Below, piece after piece: positions 1-11,994 of a stretch of 64,000 nt of DNA. The DNA is from Meconema thalassinum (Eukaryota > Arthropoda > Insecta > Orthoptera > Tettigoniidae): positions 125,341,894 through 125,405,893 of the forward strand of contig OX336388.2 in assembly GCA_946902985.2 (NCBI GenBank). Reading direction: 5' to 3'. The position numbers and the translations under genes are program-made. The notes beneath the pieces were generated by a model. That model saw nothing but the letters and a program-made list of their open reading frames with translations. It was not told the origin of the DNA and did not search any database. The number at the start of each line of letters is the position of its first letter. Position 1 is the stretch's first letter.

Positions 1-1215
1 GTTCCCACTCGATTAGTGGATTCATCCAAGATTTCGGCAACTCTGCTTTGACCTTCAGCTGTTTTGTTTTGAAGAGAGAGTCACTCGTTGCCGTAAGTCA
101 CAGTGAAAACAGTGAAAATTTGAGGTTATGGTAATTGTTGGTGCAATATATTGTTAATAGGGAGTTGTTAGGGAAGTGTAGCTAGTTATTGTTTTAAGGG
201 ACGAAACGACGAGGACATTTGTCCCCCCACGAGTAGCTATTTCTCATCGTTAATTTCGAAATGTTATTATCTCTACTTAATATAAAACAAAGTCCCCGAT
301 TCTCTGATGTCATAGATAATCTCGAGAACCACTGGATGGATTTTGAAGCGGTTTTCACCATACTGTAAAGGATATCTCGAGGAAGGTTTATGTTGAAAAT
401 ATGTTATTTATGATGAAAGGAAGCCAAGCAGTAACTATTTTAGTGAAAAGGTTAAAAGAAAACCTGGGTAAACCGTTACACATATCAATATGAGTAAGAA
501 TTGTTCAGCATGAAAAGTTCTACAAAAACGTCCGTGACAACATATCTCTATCTTCAATACATCGCCCACTATAAGTATTTAGATAGGACGGAAGGGGGAT
601 TTGTGTTTCATGCACCTCGCCATTCTTCGATTACGTCTGACAAGAATTCGTTGCACATGCTATCTATTAAGTCAAGTCAGTGATTTTAACCCATTATGCT
701 AGAATACGGATGTAGGTCGTAGTTCATTGGCATTGAAAAAAAAAAGCGATTATCACGAAATTTTCCCAGGCGAAGCCGGGGCGGGTTAATAGTACAATAT
801 AATACCTTCCATCATTTAGCGCCATGCACTGTAAAATCGGATTGTGTTTGGATAATGGAGAAAAACAACGACATTTATTCATGTAAAGTTGCAGTTTTTA
901 ATTCTCTGCTGGATGAAGGAAGATTTAATAAAAACAAGTGCTCCAGTCTAATAATTTGAACAGATCTGTAAACAAAGAATAGTTCTCAACTTGGCCACCG
1001 GCACTCGTTATCTTGAAAGTCTAATAGAGTACGGTCGGTATGTGGTGAGGCTTCAAAGGTCACTGTACAGTTTAGTAGCGGGGAACCGGGGCGCTGGAGG
1101 AGAAACCCTTCGCTTAACTGCGCCAAACTCAAGACAATTGCATGCACAGGTTTTAAGCATTAACACGCGATGTCGATAGCACGGCGGACGACGAGCGACT
1201 GTTACCCCACCAATG
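1..1215. other. Unassigned non-coding stretch
   Basis: No gene is recognised. Short open frames here have no family resemblance. It contains a SINE-tail-like fragment at about 186-227 and, near 764-790, a GC-rich hairpin (AGGCGAAGCCGGGGCGGG) that resembles the 3' hairpins of the Helitron-like copies at 57517-58069 and 63466-64000, but without a clear CTAG terminus. Confidence 0.5.
186..227 (-). repeat. SINE 3' tail fragment (AAGGGGC/CGAGGTCATCTGCCCC type)
   Basis: The stretch ATTGTTTTAAGGG followed by CGAAACGACGAGGACATTTG matches a short module that recurs in the window, for example at 51990-52032 and, in the other orientation, at 31985-32025, 45801-45850 and 52755-52797. In other copies it ends in an A-rich AAAACAACAATAA-like tail, so I read it as the 3' end of a SINE. 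Only the tail is present here. Confidence 0.5.
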
Positions 1216-1522
1216 AAACAAGAGTTTAGTGTTTTTCAGTCGGTCAACACGAATGTACCCAAAAGAGATGGGTTATGCCCTAATCCTGAAATAAATTACA
1301 TGAGATTAATAAACCACTAGGATGACCAGTTTCGATCGTCAAGCGATCATCATCAGATCCAATACACTTAGGCTATAAAATCTATGTTTGAAATACAGGT
1401 GAAAATATTTACAATATGTACAATTATTTAGTTGCAGTGTAATTTATTTCAGGATTAGGGCATAACCCATCTCTTTTGGGTACATTCGTGTTGACCGACT
1501 GAAAAGCACTAAACTCTTGTTT
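1216..1522. mobile_element. Foldback-type MITE with terminal inverted repeats of about 80 bp
   Basis: The left end (AGAGTTTAGTGTTTTTCAGT then CGGTCAACACGAATGTACCC) is repeated in inverse orientation at the right end, continuing inwards through CCTAATCCTGAAATAAATTA. The middle has a motif GATGACCAGTTTCGATCGTC with its echo AAGCGATCATCATC. The same ends and middle form the arms of the much longer palindrome at 15606-16458, so this is a short member of one family. There is no coding capacity. No target duplication was identified with confidence. The sequence just outside the right end (TTTACTAAGGCAACACTG, then ATGGCTTCAAAC) also lies outside the left end of the large copy, so the true element boundary may be further out. 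Confidence 0.8.
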
Positions 1523-3435
1523 ACTAAGGCAACACTGAAAATATGGCTTCAAACACCACAATGCCCACCAATGAAACTTGGCTGGAAATCTGTCTACCCA
1601 GAGCGGTTAGCTTGACCCTGAAGCCTCACCACATACCGTCCATACTTTTAACATTGGTGGGAACAGTGCATACAGCCCTGATTCAACCTAACCATAAAAA
1701 ACGCAATATCACCATGCTTATAGAGAAGGGAAACTATATGGGTATAATTCAATTGTAAGGTAATGCAGAATATAGCCCGACTGACCAAAGTGAAGTAAAC
1801 AAAGCAACTGCAGATATAGTTAGTGAACAGCACAGCAGGTGTGCATCTGAAAGTACAGTTCCTGCTCCCAGTCGCAGTTGAGCAAACTGTTTCAGAATTA
1901 CAGTAACTTTCCTCGATATATTCTCACCATAGTGAGGGGGTGAAGTCCATTACACTTACTGGTGACGCGATTCTTCAAGTTTGCATCCCATTATGATATT
2001 CACCATCTCCGCGAAATGTTATTACTTCACCAAAAGGGGCCGTATTGGAGGGGGGAACGAGGGTGGACGCCGTACCCCCACTTTCTTTTGAAGGGAACGC
2101 CGTTCCCTTACTACTTCATATGGAGAACATTTACTACTAATATAACTTCCAACGTCTTAATTAAAATATTCTCAATATTCTCATAGAACTTATTAGTTTT
2201 GAAGCCAGCTGAGCATTGGTGAATAAGCCCAGACAAACTAGAAACAACGTAATCAAGAAGAACAATGAACATTAAGTGCGTGGGGCTGGGCATCGATTTT
2301 AGATTCTCACATTGTGTAACATGTTTCAATATGGTATTACCCATTTAACATTTGATTTCCGCTGAGCGTGGCCGCGCCAGCGTTAGTTGGTTATTGTATC
2401 AGAAGGCCCGCGGTACGAAGCGGAGGATACAGCGATGACAGCGTGCAGTCTACACACGAGTCAAGCAGCATTGCGTCAGATAAGCGTCACAGGAGCTCAT
2501 GGTACCACGGATAGTTACTAAGGCCACTGGAACCGAGTCATATCCTAATCGCGCAACTGTACCTGTCAACGAAGCAGGCTGACGTGTAACATAAGTAAAC
2601 AAGGAATAGTTCCCATCTCGACCGCCGGCAATCAATTCGTGAAATAATGATACAAATTCAAGAAATGGCCTCGGGCTAAAGCAAGCACTCAGAAGATTCC
2701 TGTTCAACTCTTAATTATGGAGACTCGTTAATTTTAACGTTTGTAGCCTACTTCGTACAGACGGCGTTGGATGTCTGCTAAACATGCGATAACAGTAGGC
2801 TACTATCAGTTTTGTCATAACTACAAGACAACTCCCTTCTTCCTCACGCTGTTTCTTTATTCAATGACACCGGCCGGCCGCCAGCCCAGCTCTTGTTGTA
2901 ACATGGGACAAAAGTTTGTGAAACGATTTATAAAGAAACGGGACAAGGTAAAATTATTTTGTTTCTACAGCACGCTGTAGTATTTTATACACTTTTCATC
3001 AGTGCAAAAGCATATCGAACAGGAATAGAATGATAGTTATAAAAAGTGTAGTTAAAATCACAATTCTCCATATAAAATAGAGTTCTGAACTGCAATTTTC
3101 TTAACCTCTTCAATGCCTTCAGATGTTGAAAACAGAAACAAACTCCACTGCAAGACAGCTTATAGTTTTCTCTATTGTGCTACTGAAACATATTTTCAAA
3201 TTAAGAACTCCGTATATGTTTAATCGTGATTTTAGAAAATGTAAGCATATTGAGTTGCTAATGCTAGCCGTGTCTAGGTGCTGGTAGTTCAGGCAGTTAC
3301 CGTCAGATACCGCATCGTCGCAAAGTCGTGTCCTTGAAACAGGGTGAAAGAAGACAGAGCCGGCTTCTGAGAGATGGTAATCTCATGCCAGGAAGTGATG
3401 AAATCAGCTCATGTCCAGGTGCTGTCAGTCGCTTC
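1523..3435. other. Unassigned non-coding stretch
   Basis: Apart from the first 35 bases, which match the outside flank of the foldback at 15606, I recognise nothing here. Base composition varies, with a GC-richer patch around 2350-2700. Open frames are under 90 codons and have no recognisable domain. Confidence 0.45.
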
Positions 3436-3443
3436 ATTACAAT

Positions 3444-4109
3444 CAGTGCCGGATCCAGGCCTTGCGGGGCCCTGGGCGATATGATACGGTCGGGCCCTCA
3501 ACAATAGAAAATATAAAAAATATCAAATCAAATGGAAAATAGTTTTGTAATAATAATAAAATAAAGAATAGTTACAATATTTTGAATACACTACGGTACA
3601 TTCTTTTAATAATACGAAAGAAACCCGTAAGTCCTCTTGAAGAAGATTATGTAAACTATGAAATATTATAATATTAGTTTGCGACTCTTTTTCTCGGATG
3701 AAGTCTTCCATCATTTCACTGAACTCTATACTTGCTAAACGGTCACGGGAGGTCATAGCTGCACTGAAAAAAGAATATGAATTATAAATTAGTTTGAAAA
3801 GTATAATTAATTAATCAATTAGACTTAGACAACAGATGTTTGAGCAGACTCCCAAAGAGAGACAACCGGGAAAGAAGTGGAGGGAGGAGAGACAGAGAAA
3901 GCATAGTGTGTGTATGAGAGGTTTTTGGGAAAAAAAGAAGAAAGGGCCAGAATTAAACATGAAAATTGATTGTGTTATAACGCTCTCTTTATGGGGAATT
4001 AACGAATAAATAATTAATCAATGAAATTTAAAATACATGACGCAGCCCCCCCCCGGATCGCGTGGACCTGGGCGGTCGCCCTCCTCACCCTCCCCTAGAT
4101 CCGCCCCTG
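3444..4109 (-). mobile_element. hAT-superfamily deletion derivative (666 bp)
   Basis: The element is bounded by imperfect inverted ends, CAGTGCCGGATCCAGG on the left and CCTAGATCCGCCCCTG on the right. It is flanked by a perfect 8-bp target duplication ATTACAAT (3436-3443 and 4110-4117). An 8-bp duplication with CAGTG-like ends is the classic hAT signature. The interior keeps only the extreme C-terminus of a transposase on the minus strand (see 3669-3756). Too short to encode a transposase, it must have moved with enzyme supplied by a full-length relative. Confidence 0.85.
3669..3756 (-). pseudogene. hAT transposase C-terminal remnant
   Basis: The minus-strand frame starting at 3756 reads MTSRDRLASIEFSEMMEDFI, then REKESQ. 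This resembles the tail of ZMYM/hAT-type transposases, where a LALLSIE-type segment precedes a short acidic and charged C-terminus. The dimerisation helix, the DDE core and the N-terminal zinc finger are all absent, which agrees with its position inside a 666-bp deletion derivative. The frame continues without stop to 3523, but that part shows no family resemblance and is probably untranslated transposon sequence. Confidence 0.5.
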
Positions 4110-4273
4110 ATTACAATCGGCTGCTTTCTAGATCATCATATTATGGTGTATGGCCTACAGGTCTTTTGTAGTTCCAGTGTTGATTATGAGCTTTTTAGTT
4201 CTATTATAACATGTCTGTAATATAGTATAGGCTACTTTCAAGATTATGCCATTGTTGTACTGTAAATAGAGTA

Positions 4274-4304
4274 GTTGCTGTTGTTGTTGTTGTTGTTGTT
4301 GTTG
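4274..4304. repeat. (GTT)n microsatellite at a SINE end
   Basis: About ten GTT units. It is the A-rich tail of the minus-strand SINE that follows. Confidence 0.9.
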
Positions 4305-4660
4305 GAGGTGGTGATTCGTTTAGGAGCTTTGGGACATGGTGGTCATGTAGCCGCGTGCACTTGGGTGTGTGTATATAATGTGTCTAATAACCTGTGTTAT
4401 TGTGATGGTTGTATTAGGGTGTGTATTTGTATTTGGGTCGGGTTTTGTATATGCGGCGGCCGAGGCCTTAGATACCATCCCAGCATTTGCCTGAAGCATG
4501 AGTGATGAAACAACTTCCAGGATGGCTGAAGTAAGAATGTAACCCTTCTCTTCCCAGTTCTGCCTCACAAGCCTCAGTGTATCCCATTCCAGCCCTCAGC
4601 TCCCAAACCTGGACCTATGCGTTGACAGCTAAGAAGACTAGCCACTACGCCACGAGGTGG
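4305..4660 (-). mobile_element. tRNA-derived SINE, divergent head, shared 3' module
   Basis: On the minus strand it begins at 4660 with a tRNA-like head (CCACCTCGTGGCGTAGTGGC, resembling an A box) and runs to the left into a 3' module with AATAACACAGGTTATTAGAC and a CATGACCACC...CTCCTAAACGAATC stretch. That module recurs behind different heads at 26913, 55708, 56754 and 58806. The 3' end abuts a (GTT)n run at 4274-4304, i.e. (AAC)n on the SINE strand, a normal SINE terminus. Confidence 0.7.
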
Positions 4661-5335
4661 ATAGTAAATAAAATGTTGCTTTGTCAGTCTAAATATGATG
4701 TAGCGACTACTGTTCTTTTCAAGTTACAGTAATTATTATATGAGTAGCAAGCAATCACAAGTTAGTAACCATCACTAAAGTGGGCCTGAATTTCATTAAA
4801 CTAATTGTTTATTTATTTATTTATTTATAATTATTTGTTTGTTTATTTGTAGTTCTTCTAACAGGTTACAACCTAATTATGAGAAATAACAATATGAATT
4901 ACACTTAATATTTTTAATATTTTTCTTACACTAATATAAAATGATACTTATAATACGTATGACTAAATATTATTCTAGTAAGTATCGTATTTGAAATTAT
5001 GTTACAAGTCACTGATAAGGAGTGTATGATATTAAGTGATTTCTCTACAATACAAATGAACAAAAGGTGCTGTCTGATATATTGAAATGTGTGCATGTTG
5101 TTTTTTTTGGTAGATATTGAATCTGTTGGATACAGGCGAATGTTTATGTTACTCTGTATTGGTTCTTGGCCAGTGGGATGTTATACGTTTCGGTCTTATT
5201 GACCGCGAAGGAACATATAGTTCAAATTCAGATGACAAATAAGGTCTATCAAAGATGTTATCAAATTATTTAAATGTAATAACCTGCCTACTTTTCTCTT
5301 AAGTCTTTAAAGAAAAAGTTCCAGTAGGAAATTAT
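4661..5335. other. Unassigned AT-rich stretch
   Basis: Contains a short run of ATTT units near 4810-4830. No coding or repeat family recognised. Confidence 0.45.
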
Positions 5336-5349
5336 GCTTAGCATATTTA

Positions 5350-5542
5350 AAAGAATTGTGTAGTTTATGTTACCATCAATCTCGCGATCAATTGCCACGG
5401 CACCTCCTTTTTACGTGGAATCCGAACCACTGGACATGGCGTTTCACTTTGAAAATCTCACATGCATTGACCGGGAACCGAACCCGGTCCGCTGTGGTGA
5501 GAGGCCAACAGCTTGACCACACCACTGGTCCACCACATTCCC
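5350..5542 (-). mobile_element. tRNA-derived SINE, family C, with 14-bp target duplication
   Basis: The minus strand reads from a tRNA-like head (GGTGGACCAGTGGTGTGGTC, then a B box in GGGTTCGGTTCCCGGTCAATG) through a body with TGAAACGCCATGTCCAGTGG and GGATTCCACGT. It is flanked by a perfect 14-bp direct repeat GCTTAGCATATTTA at 5336-5349 and 5543-5556, which fixes both boundaries. Other copies of this family lie at 23635-23820 (+), 33370-33528 (-) and 58590-58740 (+). Confidence 0.9.
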
Positions 5543-5556
5543 GCTTAGCATATTTA

Positions 5557-7625
5557 GGATATACATTTGTTCTTTTGTATTCCAAGAATATAGGGAATTT
5601 ATTTTTTATCGATTCAAGTCTATCGTCAGCATTCGCACATCTTGGGTTCCAAACTATTGAGCCAAATTCAAGTCTACTTCATACGAATGCATTATATATT
5701 CTTTAGCAATGTACAGGTTCCTAAAATAAAATGTGCATCTTCTTATATATCCCAGCATTTTGAATATATCTCAAAAATTCGATCAATACGGTGAGAAAAG
5801 GATAACTTTTTTTAAAATTAAAGTATAACCTACCATAAACCTAGATGACTTGAGATGGGAAATACATAGGAAATGGTGGTGTTTTCTATCAAAATTTGTG
5901 TGCTTTCGTGTAAATGCAATCGGATGACATTTATAAATCTAAATAATTTGTTTTGTTCCAATTTATTTTTTCTTCTTCTTTTGGAGCAGCATACAATCCC
6001 ATAACGAATAAATGTATTTACACGATTACACGTCAATAGCAAATAATAATAATAATAATAATAATGATATATTGGCATCCCGGAGATGGTTAATTAAGAT
6101 AAAAATTACAGAGGCACAAGATTCGATCCCAAGGTAACACCAGAGGGTGAATGGATCTTTTCTCTATGATACAAAGTGTTGCCTCTTACATACTGTAAGT
6201 ATGATCCGTAATATGACATTTTCGTAAGTTGTAGGCTACGTGATGGTTAACTCTGCCAATAATCTGTATATATTACATCGGCTTGTTATCCTTTAATCTA
6301 AACCAGATGACTTCTGATTCGTGAAAATTGGTTATTGTTGATCATCGAGGGATGAATCCGTGTTATGAATCGTGAATAAAATGGCATGTATGCCTGAATA
6401 ATTATGTGTTCATGAAGTGTTTGCTCGTAAAGTTTGTTTGGGGCAAACATATTAACTACCGGTACTATTCGATAGTTAAGAATTAGTGAGATCTTACCCG
6501 ACTTGTGACTGACTTTAGTAAGTTTCCATTTCTCTGGAAATATCGAAGACTTGATCGATAAATTAAATTTAATATCAAGAGGATAAGCTATTTTTTCCCG
6601 GATCTTTTTATCAAATATGGAAGAATAACGTCAGGATCTGCTACCCTCTTGTGTCCCATATATTCATCGTAAGTATCGGAGTGAGAATGTCACTACGGGT
6701 TACCTCATAATAATTAAGATGTCAATTTCGAGATGACTTTCTAGGTTATCATGCGTTAAAATGTCATAGTTGGATCCATTTTGGCAATATACTGATGAGT
6801 AAGGCTAGGATTTTAATGTAATATCTATCATCATCATCATAGCAAACATTCGTATCGAGTAGATTGGCCTTTCAATCCGGAATGTCTCATTGGTGAGATC
6901 GGAGGTGACTATACAGCCCAATGCGGGAGGCACACAATTTGCCGCAGTGATGACGTGGGGCATCTGCGTTCTTCCATTTCTTCTATGTAATATTACATTA
7001 AAAAATTTGAAATACCGGTATGTAATATTGATTTAATTTTTATATAAATCATATACATTGCACATATTGCTTGTAGATTCTTCATTTTATTCTTTTTTTT
7101 TTTTTTTTTTTGCAAAATAAAGGGTGGTACACTAATTAAGCATGTTCATATTATAGCAAATTTAAATAAATTCCATGATTATGTATGAGAAAATGCGTTC
7201 GAACTCCACAATAAGTATTGTCAGAGTCACTTTTTGTTTGCGAGGTGGGAGGAAATATAGGCTAGTAGCCTTTATGATCAACGTTGAAAAGTTGAGTCTC
7301 AGGCATTCACTGGACAATTGAAATGAACCAAATCCCGCCGATGAGTCTCCGGCAATGTGTGATGCGAATTCCCATCCCCTTATCTTCACTAATATCTTAC
7401 TTGGAATTCTTCCCTTGCCCTTTCTCGGCAGGTTATGAATAGCTTGGAAAATCCGTTTCATGTACCTGAGTTTCTAGTGGACAAATATTGTTATACCTGT
7501 TTTGAATTACCGTTTATTTCATTTGCGAAAAAATACTTTTTTTCAATCACAGTAAGAGACGGTATATGTAATTTTACATAAAAATTAAAAAATGCTATTA
7601 TGATAAAATATACCAACACGTATAT
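5557..7625. other. Unassigned AT-rich stretch with simple repeats
   Basis: Holds a (TAA)n microsatellite at 6042-6064 and a T run at 7092-7112. The open frame at 7162-7461 (minus, 99 codons) has no recognised family, no signal peptide and no membrane segment I can defend. Nothing else is recognised. Confidence 0.45.
6042..6064. repeat. (AAT)n microsatellite
   Basis: Eight or so consecutive AAT units. Confidence 0.9.
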
Positions 7626-7629
7626 AGCC

Positions 7630-7930
7630 ACCACGGCTACGCTCGCTAAAGCGCAGCGTTAGGCTGTGGGGTCAAGCTCTCTGCTGACTTTGTAGACGTG
7701 GGTTCGAGCCCCACCGTCGGCCGTCCTTGAATGGTTTTCCGTGTTTCCCCATTTTCAACTCCACAAATGCTGGGACGGTACTTTCTACAGGCCATGGCCG
7801 CTTCCTTCCTCATCCTTGCCCACTTTCATCCATTCATCTCATCTTTCATTCCGACACGCAGGTGACCCACGGGCGTCGACTGGAAAGACCTGCACTCGGC
7901 CGCTCATCAGGCCACACGACAAAAAAGGAA
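7630..7930 (+). mobile_element. tRNA-derived SINE (divergent)
   Basis: A tRNA-like head includes a B-box-like GTGGGTTCGAGCCCCACC at about 7699. The body has the stretch TGGTTTTCCGTGTTTCCCCA and GGCCATGGCCGCTTCCTTCC, which is shared with the SINEs at 13193-13668, 25855-26250 and 52845-53095. Ends are not fixed because I did not find a clear target duplication. Confidence 0.65.
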
Positions 7931-9083
7931 ATGATCAAATATGTAAAAAATATAAAATATAATTATATGATAGCTAAGGTTCTAATTCATGGACATTTAT
8001 CATTTTTAGTTGTGTATAAGGAAAGGGAAACAATATGCATTTACATAAAAATCCTAGCCCTACTCATGAGAAATAGTTCGGAAACCAGGCGCGGCTAATT
8101 TTGACCGGGGAGATGATTTCGGGGTTCCCCAATTACGAAAATTAATATTTTAAGTCTTTCAAAAATGTCAAAATGAGTTTTATAGCCTATATCGTTTCAT
8201 CACATTTACCCGCGTACACACAGTTTGTCGACGACTATAAGTTGGACTAAATTCAGCTGACCAGCTTAGGAAAATGTATGTATGTATGTATGTATGTATG
8301 TAGATCTGATTACTAATTCAGTGTCTATTTAAAATAAATAAACAATTTGTGGCTATAAGTTGTGTTTATATTAATATGATATCCTTATTTCTTCTCCCAG
8401 TAGTCATTTAAAACTACTATGAACAATACTTTACACACTATCGTTCTTTGAAGGTAATATATAATATGCATAATAATGGGGTTGAAAATAGGAAATCACT
8501 CAAAACCTTTTGAAGGACGACCGACAGAGGGGTTCGAACCCACTCACTCACTGAATCCGGGGATACCTTGACTGTTGATTGTATACAGACTTTCACTACG
8601 AACATTCTGGTCGCAATGTTCTGAAGGTACTTTGGCGTGACACAGACACTGGAGCATGAAGAATAATAGAAATAATATTTCTATTCGTCATGACTGGAGG
8701 AGAGGATAGGATCGAATCGAACGGCCTTGAGCCTCCCTCACTGCCCTCGAGGCACCCTCGATGAAACTACCAGTGGAGCTAGCTGCAGTCGACAGCAACA
8801 GCGAACCTAGTGGCGAGCTTTTGAAATGAAAGGCGAAATCCGTTCCCACTCCGGCCGGCTCTTAACTTGACTTGACTTATCTGAAACCTAAGCTGTAAGA
8901 TGAGATATGAATAAAATTAAAACATTTCTCGCTTCCTTACGCTGATATTGCATTCTTCAATGATCCAACAATACCGAATGTCGCCTCTTGACCCTCTGAA
9001 ACTATAGGAGTTATCATCGTGTAGCAAACTGTCGTTTTCTATCATAGTCGTGCTTTTGTCAGCGTTTACAGTCCGATTGTATC
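7931..9083. other. Unassigned stretch
   Basis: Contains a (TATG)n microsatellite at 8275-8302. A GGTTCGAACCC motif near 8531 resembles a tRNA B box, but no SINE body could be traced. Nothing else recognised. Confidence 0.4.
8275..8302. repeat. (TATG)n microsatellite
   Basis: Seven tandem TGTA units in a row. Confidence 0.95.
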
Positions 9084-9085
9084 TA

Positions 9086-10344
9086 GTCTTACCATAAATA
9101 CTGTCACAAAGTTTCCAATAAATCTACACTAAATGCTTTCAGATATTTTAATACCCTAATGATAAATGGATATGTAACAAATCAAAATCACATGTAATTA
9201 TTCAAAATGGCCACCTTTGGCACGAACACAGTCCTTAAGTCGTGGCCTCTCATCAATTGAATTACGCACCACTTCCATCGGAAAATCTGCAGCTGCCGTC
9301 AAAAGAGAACACTTAAAACGTTTCAATAGTTGGATGTCTCTTCTTGCAAGGCATCTCCTGAAGCTTGGACCACAATTTCTTGTCCAGGGGGGTTAGGTCC
9401 GGACTTGCAGAAGGCCAATCCGAGGTCTAAATAAAAGTTCGATACATTAGCCTCAAGCCATTCCAAGAGATGTGTGAGCCCTATGTGCTGGGACCGAAAC
9501 CTGCTGGAAGGTCCAGCGTTCTCCATAGAAGAGGGTGTTGTTGAGTTTCTTGACCAGTGGCTCACACTGTCTCCTGATACACTTTGGCCGAAGTTTCGAC
9601 CCCATTCTCACAGAAATGGTGGTCCGTGGTACCTTCGTTGCTCACGCCCCACCACACCATACGAAATGAGCGAAGATGGCCCCTCTGGATTCTTGGAAGC
9701 TTTTCTGCAGCTTGTGCAGAGCATATGCCATATACCCTGTCATTTTGGGCATTAAAACGTCTCCTCAAGACTGAAATGTTTTTCATCAGTAACAAGGATT
9801 TTTCGGTGACCATTTGCCGAGTAAAGAGACAGTAAGCGTTTTGATTTTAAGAGCCTCTGTTCCTTCAGCGCATTTGTATGGAGGTGTCCTTTCCGTCTTT
9901 TGCACGAAGTCCCAGGTCACCGCTCAATGTGCGAGACAAAGACAATTTGGAAATTTTGAACTCATAAGCCATCACAGACCGTCTCCACACCGGATTTCCT
10001 ACCACACAAGCCACCACTGCTTTCACCAATTCTGGAGTCCGCATATTGCTTGGTCTACCTACTCTGTCTTTCACAGTTACTGTCTCAAAGATGGATAGTG
10101 CGGTACACAAACACCTTGCTTATTTTCAGTTTCTGGAGAATGTCGAAAATCTCACCTGGGGATTTGCCTACCTTGTGCAACGCGACCACAGCTATACGAT
10201 TTTCGTGATCGTCCCATTCCATCTTAAAAACGAACACAGAACTTTCCATTCCTCAACTGGACTCTGAATGGCTCATAGATGGTGCTACAACAAGGATGAA
10301 AGTACAGCCACCCTTAAAAGTTGTCACAGTATTTATGGTAAGAC
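9086..10344 (-). mobile_element. Mariner/Tc1-superfamily transposon, end to end, 1259 bp
   Basis: Inverted ends are GTCTTACCATAAATACTGT on the left (9086) and its complement ACAGTATTTATGGTAAGAC on the right (ending 10344). Each end is flanked by TA (9084-9085 and 10345-10346), the standard mariner target duplication. The length is typical for the superfamily. The interior encodes one transposase on the minus strand that is now broken. Both ends are well preserved, so the copy is only moderately old. Confidence 0.9.
9198..10249 (-). pseudogene. Mariner/IS630-type transposase, frameshifted
   Basis: On the minus strand a start codon at 10249 opens MESSVFVFKMEWDDHENRIA and the frame ends GGHFE-stop at 9198-9200, a usual C-terminus in this family. 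In order come an N-terminal helix-turn-helix region, a GRPSNMRTPELVKAV linker, then the catalytic half. The first catalytic aspartate lies in a VTDEK motif near 9800, followed by a frameshift before NAQNDRVYG. FRMVWWGVSNEG is present. The second motif reads WTFQQVSVPAH where relatives have WTFQQDSAPAH, so the second catalytic aspartate is replaced. The third motif SPDLTPLD is intact. Several frameshifts and stops interrupt the frame, so this is not functional. Family membership is firm; the exact subfamily is not assigned. Confidence 0.88.
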
Positions 10345-10479
10345 TAGGTAAACAGCTTGACTCGTTAATCACGGTGCGGGTTATTGCGGTTCACTTTTCT
10401 TCCATGTGAAGTGATACAACTATTTGCTACAACGGCTGACTTCTACAGTGCTATGTATTAGTTTGCTAGTTTTACGGCC

Positions 10480-10690
10480 GGCATAATATAACCCCCGACA
10501 CTACAGCCCTTGAAGGGCCTAGGCCTACCAAGCGACCGCTGCCCAGCCATTTGGCCTGCATCACTTCTCATTCTATCGATCAATTACACTTCCTCCATTC
10601 TTCTCCATAACCACATTTCAAAACCAATCGGCTGGGATTTGATCATGCAACCTTCGGTACAGTAGAAAAGAACCTTACTATGCCACAAAA
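10480..10690 (-). mobile_element. SINE, related to family A at the 3' end
   Basis: The left part (CCCCCGACACTACAGCCCTT then GAAGGGCCTAGGCCTACCAA and GCGACCGCTGCCCAGCCATT) is the 3' end of family A seen at 13971-14279 and 50695-51019. To the right, on the minus strand, a degenerate tRNA-like head ends near 10690 (GTGGCATAGTAAGG...GATCAAATCCCAGCCG). It may be a chimeric or old SINE. No target duplication found. Confidence 0.6.
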
Positions 10691-11990
10691 CCAGTTCTAT
10701 ACAAACAGAAGTTTTCTTCTTAACACATGGGCCTATCTAAGGAATGTTAGTGACAAATCACGAATAGATGAATATTAACGAAACTATTGAAGTAAAATAC
10801 GATCGCTGACTCCACCGTCACTTAAACACATGGTGGATCGAGCAGATGATAAATGAAGAGATTTACCAACTAGGAGATTATACAACAAGCCATTAGTTCA
10901 ACATAGAAATTGCAGTGACCATGCTAATTTTTGATGTAAAGGTTCATTCCAGGCTTTGATTATGTACAAATATGGCCAAGTTTTGTTCATGACCTCCAGG
11001 TTGTCTGGTCATCACGGCATTTAAGTCGATACAGTATTTATGTTATTTATAGTTCTAGGTTGAACTTTAAGGTTATTTTTCTAGATGACAACCGTAAATA
11101 CCAAAAACAACCACCTGTATTAACTTTGGTATTTAAAATTCAGCCCACTCCTGAATTGTGCTAAAATTAGATTTCAAACTCCACTAATCCACCACCCAAA
11201 AATTTTAAAAACACCCACGGTTGGTCCCGAGATAATATTTCCATTAACTTGAGTTTGGCCAGACCAGACAGGGAATGAGAGGAGAGGGGCACTTGATACA
11301 ATTAATTAACGACACCAATTTGTCAATCGAAACCTCTTGAGAGCAGGAGCACACACACGGGCTCGACGACGTCACCCAACTAGCGCGGAGTCTAGACAGT
11401 CGACACCAAAAATGTTCAACCTTAAAATAGACTAAATATACAGCACCGTAAAATCAGAGTAATTGGGCTCTTGATTCATTCAGTCATATGGTTAAAAGGA
11501 TTGTACAATACAGAAATACATAGCTTTATCGACAATGGTTTCAAAAAAAGCTGGTGGGAATGTCTAATTCCTATAATGACATTTAAAAATTTGATTTCAA
11601 TACACTTAATCGATTACGAGGTGGTCTTACACTATTAGAATGTCATCGAATATCTCACAAATACAAGGGGTTGATGCCAAAAGTGTCAAGGTGGAATTTG
11701 ATCTAATTCACTTAAAATTTACTGAGTGAATAGAACAGCAATGTATCCCTTCTACGGCGCTTTATTGTACTTAAGAGTTTAGTTAGGTATTAGGATTTTT
11801 TTTTAATTCACTTTTGAGCACTTTTTCATTAAGTAAGCGCTCATCATCACCAACAACAACTAAGTGGGAGGCATCGTTGCTTTACGTCCATAGGTGTAAA
11901 CTTGAAGTGCCCCACACGTGTCCCCCGAGTTGTGCTAAATAAGCAACAACATTGGCTGCTGGACCAAAATAATTTTCTTGTGGATATCCC
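10691..11990. other. Unassigned stretch
   Basis: No coding region or repeat family recognised. AT-rich with ordinary composition. Confidence 0.4.
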
Positions 11991-11994
11991 CGCG

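Noticed and set aside
5356..5706. Plus-strand frame of 116 codons containing NRTRSAVVRGQQLDHTTGPP
   Set aside because: That segment is translated from the antisense side of a SINE head (5350-5542).
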